Shown piece by piece: positions 9,701 to 19,000 of a DNA stretch of 64,000 nucleotides. Source of the DNA: Pseudanabaena sp. (GTDB lineage Bacteria > Cyanobacteriota > Cyanobacteriia > Pseudanabaenales > Pseudanabaenaceae); contig QBLS01000021.1 of assembly GCA_003249015.1 (NCBI GenBank), positions 17,785 through 81,784 on the forward strand. Reading direction: 5' to 3'. Both the position numbers and the translations under genes were made by a program. The notes beneath the pieces are model-generated. The model was not told where the DNA came from, made no database searches, and saw only the letters and a program-made list of their open reading frames with translations. Every line of letters starts with the position of its first letter. The stretch's first letter is position 1.

Positions 9701-11366
9701 GAAATACGGGTTCGCTTTCGTATAATCCCTGTCCCATGCCCACATATTGCGTACCTTGACCAGAGAATAGAAAGGTAACGGGACGATTTTGGAACTCTTG
9801 ATGTTGGCTATAAATTCCTTGTTGGTTAGGATCTCCTAAAGCGATCGCCGCTTCGGACAGACTTGCACTTACCAATATGCGGCGATGATCGAAGGCTTGT
9901 CGTCCCACCTGCAAAGTATAGGCAACGTCAGCTAGGTTTAGGTCGGGATGTTGTTGTAGATGTCGAGCCAGATTTTGGGTAGCTGTATCAAGAGCTGATC
10001 CTGTTTTGGCAGATATTATAAGTAGTTGAGGGGAAGAGATGAGCGTAGATGGGGCGATCGCTGGGGCTTCTTCGACAATAATATGAGCATTTGTACCGCC
10101 AAATCCTAAGGAACTGACACCCGCACGACGGGGCAATCCGTCACTTTTCCATTCACTTAGCTGTGAATTGACATAAAAGGGACTGCTATCAAAATCGATC
10201 TTAGGATTCGGCTTCTCGAAATGTAATGTTGGTGGAATCTCTTTATGTTTTAAAGCAAGAACAGTTTTGATTAAACCTGATACTCCCGAAGCTGCCATCA
10301 AATGACCAAAGTTCGTTTTAACAGCGCCGATCGCACAAAATCCACGTTTATTAGTATATCGGCGAAAGGCTTGGGTCAAAGCCGCAATCTCAATTGGGTC
10401 GCCCATCTCTGTGGCAGTCCCATGGGCTTCGATATAACTAATAGTCTCTGCACTAATGCCTGCGACATCTAATGCACCAACAACTACATCAACTTGACCA
10501 TTGACGCTAGGTGAAGTGAAGCTTACCTTTAAGGAACCATCGTTATTAATCGCCGACCCTTTGATTACTGCTTCGATATGATCACCGTCGGCGATCGCAT
10601 CTTCTAGTCGCTTTAGCACCACAATGCCAACCCCAGAGCCAAAGATCGTTCCCTGTGCTTTTGCATCAAAGGTGCGACAATGACCATCAGGAGAGGTGAT
10701 ATCGCCAGAATTATAGATATATCCTGATTGCTGAGGAGTATGAACAGTTACGCCACCTGCTAAGGCAATATCACATTCTTGATTGAGAAGACTTTGGACG
10801 GCTAAATGGGTGGCGACTAGAGAAGTAGAACAAAAAGTCTGAACATTTAAACTGGGTCCCTTAAGGTTTAATTTGTAGGAAACATTTGTTGTTAAAAAAT
10901 CCTGTTCACTGCTAAATCCGTATGGATTATCTAGATTAGGGACATGGATAAGATTATTCAGTAAATATCGATTGATCGCCGATCCACCATATACCCCAAT
11001 TAGTCCTTTGTAGGTTTGAGGATTGTATCCAGCATTTTCCAAGGCTTCCCAAGCGGATTCCAAAAAAAGGCGATTTTGCGGATCCATCACTTCCGCTTCA
11101 CGAGGGCTAAAGCCAAAAAAGGCTGCATCTAGACAATCAATATCTTCAAGTATTGGTGCAGCTTTTACATAATTAGGCTTTTCTAATAGATTTTGGGCAA
11201 TGCCTGCACTTTGTAACTCCGTATCCGTAAAAAATTTAATCGACTCTATCCCGTTGCGGAGATTATGCCAAAATTCATCAATATTTTTAGCCCCTGGGAC
11301 GCGGCAAGCCATGCCAATTATGGCAATGTCTAGCATGGGATCTTGATGAGTTTTCTGACTGTTCAT
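6768..11366 (-). CDS. Type I PKS module: KS-AT(malonyl)-KR-ACP
   Basis: A 1532-residue single-module PKS adding a malonyl unit and reducing the beta-keto group to a hydroxyl. The KS (about 12-435) has Cys179 in QTFCSTS and the histidines of EAHGTAT and GHLMAASG. The AT has GHSLGEY (Ser627) and HAFH near 723, the malonyl-type signature. The KR has TGGLGGIG near 1150 and Tyr1315 in YSAAN. The ACP serine is Ser1471 in GGDSLL. There is no DH, ER or methyltransferase. The C-terminus ends in an acidic-hydrophobic tail (RLIEGEL), suited to the TubC domain of the next protein, whose start codon overlaps this stop. Upstream there is a 69-bp gap to the previous PKS gene. Confidence 0.95.
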   Translation of the reverse strand: MNSQKTHQDPMLDIAIIGMACRVPGAKNIDEFWHNLRNGIESIKFFTDTELQSAGIAQNLLEKPNYVKAAPILEDIDCLDAAFFGFSPREAEVMDPQNRLFLESAWEALENAGYNPQTYKGLIGVYGGSAINRYLLNNLIHVPNLDNPYGFSSEQDFLTTNVSYKLNLKGPSLNVQTFCSTSLVATHLAVQSLLNQECDIALAGGVTVHTPQQSGYIYNSGDITSPDGHCRTFDAKAQGTIFGSGVGIVVLKRLEDAIADGDHIEAVIKGSAINNDGSLKVSFTSPSVNGQVDVVVGALDVAGISAETISYIEAHGTATEMGDPIEIAALTQAFRRYTNKRGFCAIGAVKTNFGHLMAASGVSGLIKTVLALKHKEIPPTLHFEKPNPKIDFDSSPFYVNSQLSEWKSDGLPRRAGVSSLGFGGTNAHIIVEEAPAIAPSTLISSPQLLIISAKTGSALDTATQNLARHLQQHPDLNLADVAYTLQVGRQAFDHRRILVSASLSEAAIALGDPNQQGIYSQHQEFQNRPVTFLFSGQGTQYVGMGQGLYESEPVFREHFDCCCDLLQPQMGLDIRQAIYPPESEAALMSQKLQQTAIAQPLIFALEYALAQLWIAWGIKPKAMTGHSLGEYVAACISGVLSLEDALRLVVVRGRMMQSLPAGKMLAIPLAEAMVRPLLNGQLDLAAVNGSEMCVVSGAIASIDDLEQRLREMGVECRQLVTSHAFHSSMMEPILSEFLTEVSQVKLNSPSIPYISNVTGDWITASEATDPNYWVGHIRQPVRFAAGLDRLLQDRDTVMLEVGAGRSLSTLARRHPAIAQPQRVLTSIRHPQDQVLDTEVLLNCLGQLWLAGVAIDWESKYQNERRLRLPLPTYPFERQRYWIDPLSMPQLQVETLIDQRSNIQDWLYSPAWKSTAIPQTKVSIPSIYLVFKDEMGLANKFIQKLEGLEHQVITVEVGSQFTQLSDRSYSINPNHAKDYELLIETLQRLNQFPNQIVHLWNVTGHTSIEGEEAIKKAQSLGLYSLLFLTQAIAKHAIFSQLKLAMISNNMQSLTGQESMQPEKATLLGACKVIPQEYANIRCQSIDVALVDINSWQTDRLIDNIYADISTNTCEPVVAYRSNRRWIQTYEPVKLESGQSNSPRLKKGGVYFITGGLGGIGLVLAEYLARTCQAKLVLVGRSPFPVKSEWQQWLSTHSPEDTVSQKIQKLQVIESLSSEVLIARADVANLSQMVAVFAEVNQKWGAINGVIHAAGVLTEQAFQEIRLLDPPNCEQQLRPKVYGLLVLEQVLRSQNIDFCLLFSSLSSVLGGLGYFAYSAANLFMDAFAQQQQQTNPTPWLSINWDSWQLQELKDLPTSNQKDFVILPNQGMELLQLILEQDSLHQVVVSTGNLHQRLNQWIYENRLERFDSKQQTVQEKASSVSSLHSRPTLSNSYVAPKSEIEQSLANIWQDFLGISQIGIYDNFFELGGDSLLITRIISQLRESFQLELSHRDLFENPTLSSLGKIIESAKSHSMEPKLANSETARLIEGEL

Positions 11367-11435
11367 TTCATTTCCTAGAATGACTGCGATTGAATTGCTT
11401 AGGATGATTGCGGAGGATATTTAGTAACTTTTGAT

Positions 11436-14400
11436 CTAGGGTCTTTGCATTTTTCGCGCCCTCCTCAGATCTCCCCTCGAAGGTACTTTGACCGCAGTAT
11501 CTTGGTCACTAGGTGAGGGGGCGATTATTTCTGCAATACTACTAACTGTGGGAGCTTGATAAAGGATATGGGCGGCGACTTGGGTATTTAGTTCTTTATT
11601 TAAGTGGGCAGTCAATTGCACACCTAATAGTGAGTCACCTCCTAATTCAAAGAAATTATCATTTATACCAACTTTGTCAATCCTTAAGAGCTTTTGCCAT
11701 ATTAGAGCGATCGCCTTTTCTGTGTCGTTGCTAGGCGCTACATAGATACTATTTAGTCGAGGTCTCGGATAGAGGGGACTATTAGCGGTTGATTCATAAG
11801 TTGAATCTGAAGGTAAAAGCTCGGTAAGTGTAGAAGTTTGTTCCCAGAGACTTTCCAGAGGCTGTGGAGTCACGATCGCCTGTGATAGCGTACTGCCTAA
11901 AATGCGGGTCAGAGCCTCTAAACCTTCCGATGGCGCGATCGCATATTTAAGGCTTTCTTGTTGCAAGGCTTGAAATTTTGCGGATGAGGATTTGGTATTT
12001 GCTGCCATGCCCACATCTCGCCAAGCATTCCAGTTGATGCTGGTGACAAATTTAGTTTTCTTTAATTTATGGGCATAGGTATAGGCATCTAGAAAAGCAT
12101 TGGCTGCACAGTAATCGACCTGACCAAAAGCACCCAACACTGAGGTTAGGGATGAATAGAGAACGAAAAAGTCGAGGGGCTTATCTTGAAAAATTTTCTC
12201 TAATACTAGAGTTCCTTGAATTTTTGGAGCCATAACCTTTGTGACTTCAGAACTAGATTTTTGTTGGATGACACCACCACCAGCTACGCCCGCCGTGTGG
12301 AAGACTCCATGAATTTGCCCCCATTGCTGCTCGGCTTTGGCGATCGCAACTTGCATCTGCGATAAGTTAGTGACATCAGCCGCGATCACAAATACCTCAG
12401 CACCAGAGGCTTCTAACTCTTGTAGTTTCAGAATCTGTTGACCAGTGCGATCATCGATTGCGTGGGTCTCTAGCCAATTTGTCCATTGCGATCGCTCAGG
12501 TATAGCACTCCTACCGATGAGCAATAATTTTGCTTGGAGAGTTTTGGCTAAATGCTCAGCAAGAACTAACCCAAGTCCGCCCAGTCCACCTGTAATCAAA
12601 TACACTCCACCTTGTTTGAGCCTCGATGTATCTAACTGCTTTGCTAACTGGACTGGCTCATAGACTGGTAACCATCGGCGATTGCCTCGATATGCCACAA
12701 TCGGAGCTTTGATGGGTTCTGCTAATTCGGCGAGGAGTTGATCGATCCAGCGATCATGGTTGGCACTCTGTTCGTTATTGACTGGCAAGACGATATCAAT
12801 ACTCTGACATTGAATTTTGGGGTATTCCTTAGGAATTACCTTACAAGCGCCTAATACTGTCGCCTTTGCTGGTTGTAAAGATTCATCCTCAGTGACCGCT
12901 TGGATCTGATTGGAAATTACTGATACTTGTAAACCTTGCTCCCAAGTATATTTGCCAAGGGCTTGAGCAAGGTAAAGCAAGCTGTAAAAGCCTTTGGCTA
13001 AGGTGTTTTCGAGAGTAGCATCAAGAGCAACCTCTGGCTCAATATTTTTCTTAACAGAAGTAACATTCCAGAAATGTAAAATTCGGCTAGGATGGCGATC
13101 GCTCTGCATTAAATCATCTAGCAAGCTTCCATAGGCACTAGCAGAATTAGGGTTGATACTGTAAGAATTAAGTTCTGAGCGAGTAAATTCCGCATCTCCA
13201 GAAGTCACAACGATTAGATTTTGTTGAGCTTGTCGTAGTTTTTGCAGCAGTAGATCAGACCAAGGGCTTTCATCGAGAAATACTAACCAGAAGCCTTGTT
13301 CTAGTTTTTTTGATTTAGGAGAATTAGGGATCGCGCTTTTCCAAACTGGCGTATAGAACCATGAGTCAAAGCTTAATCTTTGTTCAGTTATTGCAGAAGT
13401 AGTTGTCGTGTTTGCTTGAGATGGCGCAGAAATCCAGAATCTTTGACGCTCAAAAGGATAGGTAGGTAGTGGCAAGCGATGTCGCCATAGATAACTATAG
13501 AAAGCAGACCAATCAACTGATATTCCTCCTAACCATAATTGACCTAAGGTATTTGATAGATGCGTGAAGTCGGAGGATTGCTCCTGTGGATGGCGCACAG
13601 AATTGATAACTATTTGCGTTGATGGTTTATCGCTATGGCGGTGCACTAAGGTACTTAAAGTCTTACCTGCCCCAACTTCCAACAAAATCTGTGAGGGATT
13701 ATGGAATAATTGTTGAATGCCTTCACTAAAGCGCACAGTTTGCCGAATATGCTTGACCCAATAGGCGGGATTGATCGCTTCGTTGGGAGTAATCCAATCC
13801 CCAGAAACATTGGAAACATAGGGAATTTGAGGTGGATTCAGCCGAACCTTGGCTAGATGGTGTTGAAATTCTGCAAACATTGGTTCCATCATCGCAGAAT
13901 GGAAAGCATGGGAAGTATGCAAACGGCGGCAATCTATGCTCCTTACAGTTAATTGTTGCTCTAAAGAAGTAATGTCTTCAAATGTCCCTGAAACCACAAT
14001 GAGATTGGGAGCATTGATGGCAGCGATCGCTACATCTTTCTCAAGTAATGGCTGAATTTCTGCTTCACTTAGAGAAACAGATAACATCGCTCCCGCAGGT
14101 AATTGCTGCATTAAGCGTCCACGAATTGCTACTAAGTTAATGGCATCTTCGAGAGTAAATACTCCCGCCAAACATGCCGCCACATATTCACCAATGCTAT
14201 GACCAATCATCGCTATCGGTTTAATACCCCAAGCTAGCCATGTTTGCGATAAGGCATAGGCGATCGCAAATATGGCAGGTTGCGCGATCGCCGTTTGCTG
14301 CAATCTGTCTTGCATTTCTGAAATCTGTGCTTGGGGTGGATACAAAATCTGCCGTAAATCGCAGCCTAGCAATGGGTTAAGCAGTTCACAACAACGATCA

Positions 14401-16091
14401 AGATGTTCGCGAAAAACAGGTACATGTTCATAAAGCTCGCGAGCCATACCTATATACTGCGAACCCTGCCCTGAAAACATAAATACTACTGATGCTTGGC
14501 GATCGCTCTTGATATGGATAGAGTTTGTAGGAGAAGTTAAAGTGGCGATCGCTTCATCGACATCACGACATACCAACATCCGACGATGCTCGAAATGATG
14601 CCGTCCAAGGCTGAGGGTATAGGCAACATCTGCTAAGTTAAACTCACGATTTTGCTGGAGATGGGTGGCGAGATTTTGGGCGATCGCTTCCAAAGCCGTC
14701 TCTGTTTTCGCTGATAGTAGTAATAATTGATCGGAATCGGTGCGATCAGAATTTTCAATCAAAGGCGCTTCTTCTAAAATCACATGAGCATTTGTACCAC
14801 CAATCCCAAAGGAACTCACCCCCGCTCTCAGGGGATGAGTTCCAGAGCCTTGCCAATCTCTGAGAGTTGTATTCACATAAAAGGGACTATTTGCGAAATC
14901 AATATCAGGGTTGGGTTGTTCTAAATGGAGAGTAGCAGGAATTTGACGGTGGTGTAGAGATAGAACTGTTTTGATCAATCCCGTCACCCCTGAAGCCGCA
15001 TCCACATGACCAAAATTTGACTTCACCGAACCAATCGCACAGAATCTTTTTTTCGTGGTTTGTTCTTGAAAGGCTTGGGTCAGCGCTCGAATCTCAATGG
15101 GGTCGCCTAAATTTGTCCCCGTACCATGGGCTTCAATATAGGAAATAGTCTCTGGGCTAACGCCTGCGATCGCCTGAGCCTCCGCAATGACTTCGGCTTG
15201 TCCAGATACACTAGGGGCTGTATATCCCACCTTCAAGGAGCCATCATTATTGATTGCCGAGCCTTTGATCACAGCATAAATATAGTCTCCATCGGCAACA
15301 GCTTCTTCTAAACGCTTTAACGCCACAATCCCTACAGCATTGCCAAAAATCGTGCCATCGGCCTTGGCATCAAAGGGGCGGCAATATCCATCAGAGGAGA
15401 AGATATCTCCTGATTGATAGGCATAGCCCGTCTGATGAGGAGTACGGATGCTAACTCCTCCCGCTAAAGCAATATCGCACTGATAGCTCAAGAGATCGCG
15501 ACAGGCTAAATGGACAGAGACCAATGAAGTGGAGCAAGCAGTACTAATATTGAGGCTCGGCCCATTCAAATTTAATTGATAAGAAACTCGCGTTGCTAAA
15601 AAGTCGCGACTGTTGCCGATCCCTGCGCTCCAGCCCCCTTCAGCAAATAGATTAGGATTAAGGCTGAGATTGTATAAGAGGTAAGTACTCCAATTAGCTC
15701 CTGCGTATACACCGATTTTCTCCTTACCGCTATTTGTCGAGTAACCAGCATTCTCTAAAGCTTGCCAAGCACATTCTAGAAATAATCTCTGTTGTGGGTC
15801 GATCAATTCTGCTTCCTTGGGACTATAGCCAAAGAACTGAGCATCAAATTGATCAATATCCGCTAATACAGCACCAGCCTTGACATAGTTCGGCTGATTA
15901 AAAATTTCTGGATTCACTCCTTCGGCAAGCAACTCTTCATCGGAGAAAAAAGTAATTCCATCCACACCATTACGGAGATTTTGCCAAAACTGAGCAATAT
16001 CATTGGCTTTAGGAAATTTCCCTGCCATACCAATGACTGCAATTCCTTGCAAGCGATCTTGACTAATTTGATCGTCCATAATGTTATCCAT
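11436..16091 (-). CDS. Type I PKS module: KS-AT(malonyl)-KR-ACP
   Basis: A 1551-residue single-module PKS. The KS has Cys186 in STACSTS and the EAHGTGT and GHVDAASG histidine motifs. The AT has GHSIGEY (Ser632) and SHAFH, indicating malonyl-CoA. The KR has TGGLGGLG near 1165 and Tyr1327 in YCAAN. The ACP serine is Ser1487 in GGDSLL. No dehydratase is present, so a beta-hydroxyl should remain. The ATG overlaps the last eight bases of the upstream PKS gene (ATGGATAA), which implies translational coupling; a second ATG four codons on could also serve. The basic C-terminal tail (GDLRRARKMQRP) matches the tails of other subunits that feed a KS-first protein. Confidence 0.95.
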   Translation of the reverse strand: MDNIMDDQISQDRLQGIAVIGMAGKFPKANDIAQFWQNLRNGVDGITFFSDEELLAEGVNPEIFNQPNYVKAGAVLADIDQFDAQFFGYSPKEAELIDPQQRLFLECAWQALENAGYSTNSGKEKIGVYAGANWSTYLLYNLSLNPNLFAEGGWSAGIGNSRDFLATRVSYQLNLNGPSLNISTACSTSLVSVHLACRDLLSYQCDIALAGGVSIRTPHQTGYAYQSGDIFSSDGYCRPFDAKADGTIFGNAVGIVALKRLEEAVADGDYIYAVIKGSAINNDGSLKVGYTAPSVSGQAEVIAEAQAIAGVSPETISYIEAHGTGTNLGDPIEIRALTQAFQEQTTKKRFCAIGSVKSNFGHVDAASGVTGLIKTVLSLHHRQIPATLHLEQPNPDIDFANSPFYVNTTLRDWQGSGTHPLRAGVSSFGIGGTNAHVILEEAPLIENSDRTDSDQLLLLSAKTETALEAIAQNLATHLQQNREFNLADVAYTLSLGRHHFEHRRMLVCRDVDEAIATLTSPTNSIHIKSDRQASVVFMFSGQGSQYIGMARELYEHVPVFREHLDRCCELLNPLLGCDLRQILYPPQAQISEMQDRLQQTAIAQPAIFAIAYALSQTWLAWGIKPIAMIGHSIGEYVAACLAGVFTLEDAINLVAIRGRLMQQLPAGAMLSVSLSEAEIQPLLEKDVAIAAINAPNLIVVSGTFEDITSLEQQLTVRSIDCRRLHTSHAFHSAMMEPMFAEFQHHLAKVRLNPPQIPYVSNVSGDWITPNEAINPAYWVKHIRQTVRFSEGIQQLFHNPSQILLEVGAGKTLSTLVHRHSDKPSTQIVINSVRHPQEQSSDFTHLSNTLGQLWLGGISVDWSAFYSYLWRHRLPLPTYPFERQRFWISAPSQANTTTTSAITEQRLSFDSWFYTPVWKSAIPNSPKSKKLEQGFWLVFLDESPWSDLLLQKLRQAQQNLIVVTSGDAEFTRSELNSYSINPNSASAYGSLLDDLMQSDRHPSRILHFWNVTSVKKNIEPEVALDATLENTLAKGFYSLLYLAQALGKYTWEQGLQVSVISNQIQAVTEDESLQPAKATVLGACKVIPKEYPKIQCQSIDIVLPVNNEQSANHDRWIDQLLAELAEPIKAPIVAYRGNRRWLPVYEPVQLAKQLDTSRLKQGGVYLITGGLGGLGLVLAEHLAKTLQAKLLLIGRSAIPERSQWTNWLETHAIDDRTGQQILKLQELEASGAEVFVIAADVTNLSQMQVAIAKAEQQWGQIHGVFHTAGVAGGGVIQQKSSSEVTKVMAPKIQGTLVLEKIFQDKPLDFFVLYSSLTSVLGAFGQVDYCAANAFLDAYTYAHKLKKTKFVTSINWNAWRDVGMAANTKSSSAKFQALQQESLKYAIAPSEGLEALTRILGSTLSQAIVTPQPLESLWEQTSTLTELLPSDSTYESTANSPLYPRPRLNSIYVAPSNDTEKAIALIWQKLLRIDKVGINDNFFELGGDSLLGVQLTAHLNKELNTQVAAHILYQAPTVSSIAEIIAPSPSDQDTAVKVPSRGDLRRARKMQRP

Positions 16092-19000
16092 TATCTTTAC
16101 TCCTGCGCTGGCTTAGACGTTGATTAGCTTCTTGCTCCATTGCTGCTCGTTGTTTGCTGGCGCGATCGCTAATATTTTTCAGTGGTGCTTTTTCGGTCTT
16201 AGCTGAGCTAGAAACAGCTTGGTTAGTATCTGCTTGACTCAGATAAGTCGCGAGCGAACTAATCGTAGGATATTCAAACAGATCAACGGTGGGAATCGAA
16301 CGCGAGAGCGCTGTTTGTAATTTTTGCTTTGCTTGAATAAGTAGAAATGAATCTCCTCCTAGACTAAAGAAATTATCATGCATACCTATTTGCTTAATAC
16401 CTAGCAATTCTTCCCAGATTGTGGAAATTATTTGCTCAACTTGAGTACTAGGCATAGCGTAAGCTGTTGGCAAATTTGGTCGAGCATAGAGGATTTTTTC
16501 ACTCGTTTCTTCGACAGCTTTACTGCCAGAGTCTTCTATCAGTAAAGCTTTAGGCTGAATCCACTGCTTATAGCGGCTGGGCAGATCGGCGACCGCGATC
16601 GCAATTTGTGGCATAAAAGTCATCGATAGGACTTGCTCAAACGCATTAGCACCCTCTGTCGCAGTCATAGAAAATTCTAATAGGCTAGAACCTTTGCTTG
16701 TTGACGCATTTTTGGCTTCTTCAATATTCCACGAATCCCAGTTTAAACTTTTCCACTTTGGATCATTTTGGGCAAGCACAAAGCTATCCATAAATATATT
16801 GGCGGCGCTGTAGGCAGTCATACCCAGTCCTCCCAAAATCGCTGCCAATGAAGACATTAATATCCAAAAATCGAGATGGCGATCACGTAATAGTTCTTCT
16901 AAAACTAGCAGTCCGTAAACTTTAGGTTGAAATTGTTGTTCACAATCTAGAGTTTCCATCGCGGATATTTGCGAAAACTTGGCACTTTGCAAAGCTCCAG
17001 CCCCATGGATTACACCATTGATATTGCCAAGTTTCAATTCTGCTTGTGTTAAGGCAGCCTGCATTTGCTGCTTGTCAGTGATGTCCACACTCATCACCAA
17101 CACTTCTGACCCTAATTTCTCTAACTGGCGTAATTTCTCAATTTTTTGGCTAATGGGATCTTCCTGAGTATGAGTGGATAACCATCGCTCCCATTCTTGA
17201 CGATCAGGAAAAGGCGATCGCCCAATTAAGATCAATTTTGCCTTGAAGTTCCGCGCTAGATACTCTGCTAAAACTAGCCCAATTCGGCCTAAGCCTCCTG
17301 TGATCAAATAAATACCATTCTGGCGCAAAGGAACTGACGGCTTAGATCGATCAATAGGAATTGGCTCATAGGATTGGGTCCAACGTTGGTAGTTGCGGTA
17401 AGCAACTATCGGGTCATGGTTTATGCTTGTGATCTCTCGGGATAATTGGGAAAGTACGCGATCGCTTTGCCAATGTTCAGATTCTGTCACAGTGATATCG
17501 ATATTGCGACATTGGATATGCGGATATTCTTGGGGAATAGTTTTACAAGGGGCTAATAAGGTTGCTTTAGCTGGACAGATATTTTCGTTGCCTAATATAG
17601 AATGGAGGTTATTAGAGACAACAATCATTTCTAAGGTCTGATCAGGATGATCAAATACTTGATGCTTATCTAAAGTTTGAGAAATGGAGATTAAGCTATA
17701 AAAACCTAGGGATTGAGCTTGTACAAATTCTTCATGCACAGAATTGTGTTCCCACACATTCCATAGATGCAAAATTTTAGTTGGTTGTTTGCCGATTGCC
17801 TGCAGGGTATTGAGCAATGTTCCGTAGTCTTCACCATGTTGGGGGTTAATCACATAGCTATTTTCAGCAACTTTGCCAAAATTATTACCAATATTTACGG
17901 TAACAATTTCACCGTGATCGCATTGTTGCAACAATGCTGCCAATTTTGTAGATAAACCTAAACCATCAGCAAATATTAACCAACAGGGCTTTAATAAATC
18001 TTGCGAATCTGCCTCTATTTCATACTCCTCTAGCGCTGGAAATACCGTTTGTTTCCATAGGGACGTATAGAACCATTTTGTCTGGTCTGGATTCTTGGAT
18101 AAACTTTGGCGTAGATTTTTAGTTGGATTGGATTGAGGTAACACATTAGTACCCTCAATCCAAAAGCGTTGACGCTCAAAAGGATAGGTAGGCAACGCAA
18201 CCCGATAGCGTTCTTCCTCCTCATAAAAGTTTTCCCAATTAATCGTAGCTCCTGATAGCCAAAGCTGACCCAGAGTCTTAATTACAAAACCAGCATCAGA
18301 TTGATGATCCTCTTGATTAGGAAGGGATGTAAGAATAGCATGCTCATTTTTTCGATCAGGGTGACTCCTCAACAAGCTACTCAAAGTATTTCCTACTCCT
18401 ATCTCTAAGAGAATTGAATTAGGATCTGCTAAAAGTTGCTGGATTCCATCACTAGAGTCAATGACATAATCTAGCTGATCACTTTCTGTAACCAGAGTTA
18501 AGGCTTTATCTACAGAAAATACACCTGATAAGCAATCTGCTACATATTTGCCAATACCATAGCCAATCATTGCTTGAGGCTTAATACCCCAATGCATCCA
18601 TAACTGCGCGATCGCATAGGAAATTGTAAATATAGCTGGCAAAGCAATAGGCGTTTGTTTGAGTTGCTGCTCGGCGATCGCCAGATTTGACTCAGATGGA
18701 TATAGAACATCACGCAAGTCCATTCCCAAGAGTTTATAGAGATAGGAAGCGCAGTAATCAATATGTTTACGAAAAACTACTTCTTGTTGGTAAAGATCTT
18801 TACCCATATTCACATATTGAGAACCCTGTCCCGAAAACATAAATACAATGGGTCGATCCTGAGAATCTTGAAATTGAGTTAAAGTCGGTGATGGTTCTGG
18901 CGCAATCAAATCTCTTACTGCCGATTCCGCAGATTGGCAAACTAACATCCTTCTATAACCGAATGTTCTTCTACCCATTTGGAGAGTAAAGGCTATATCC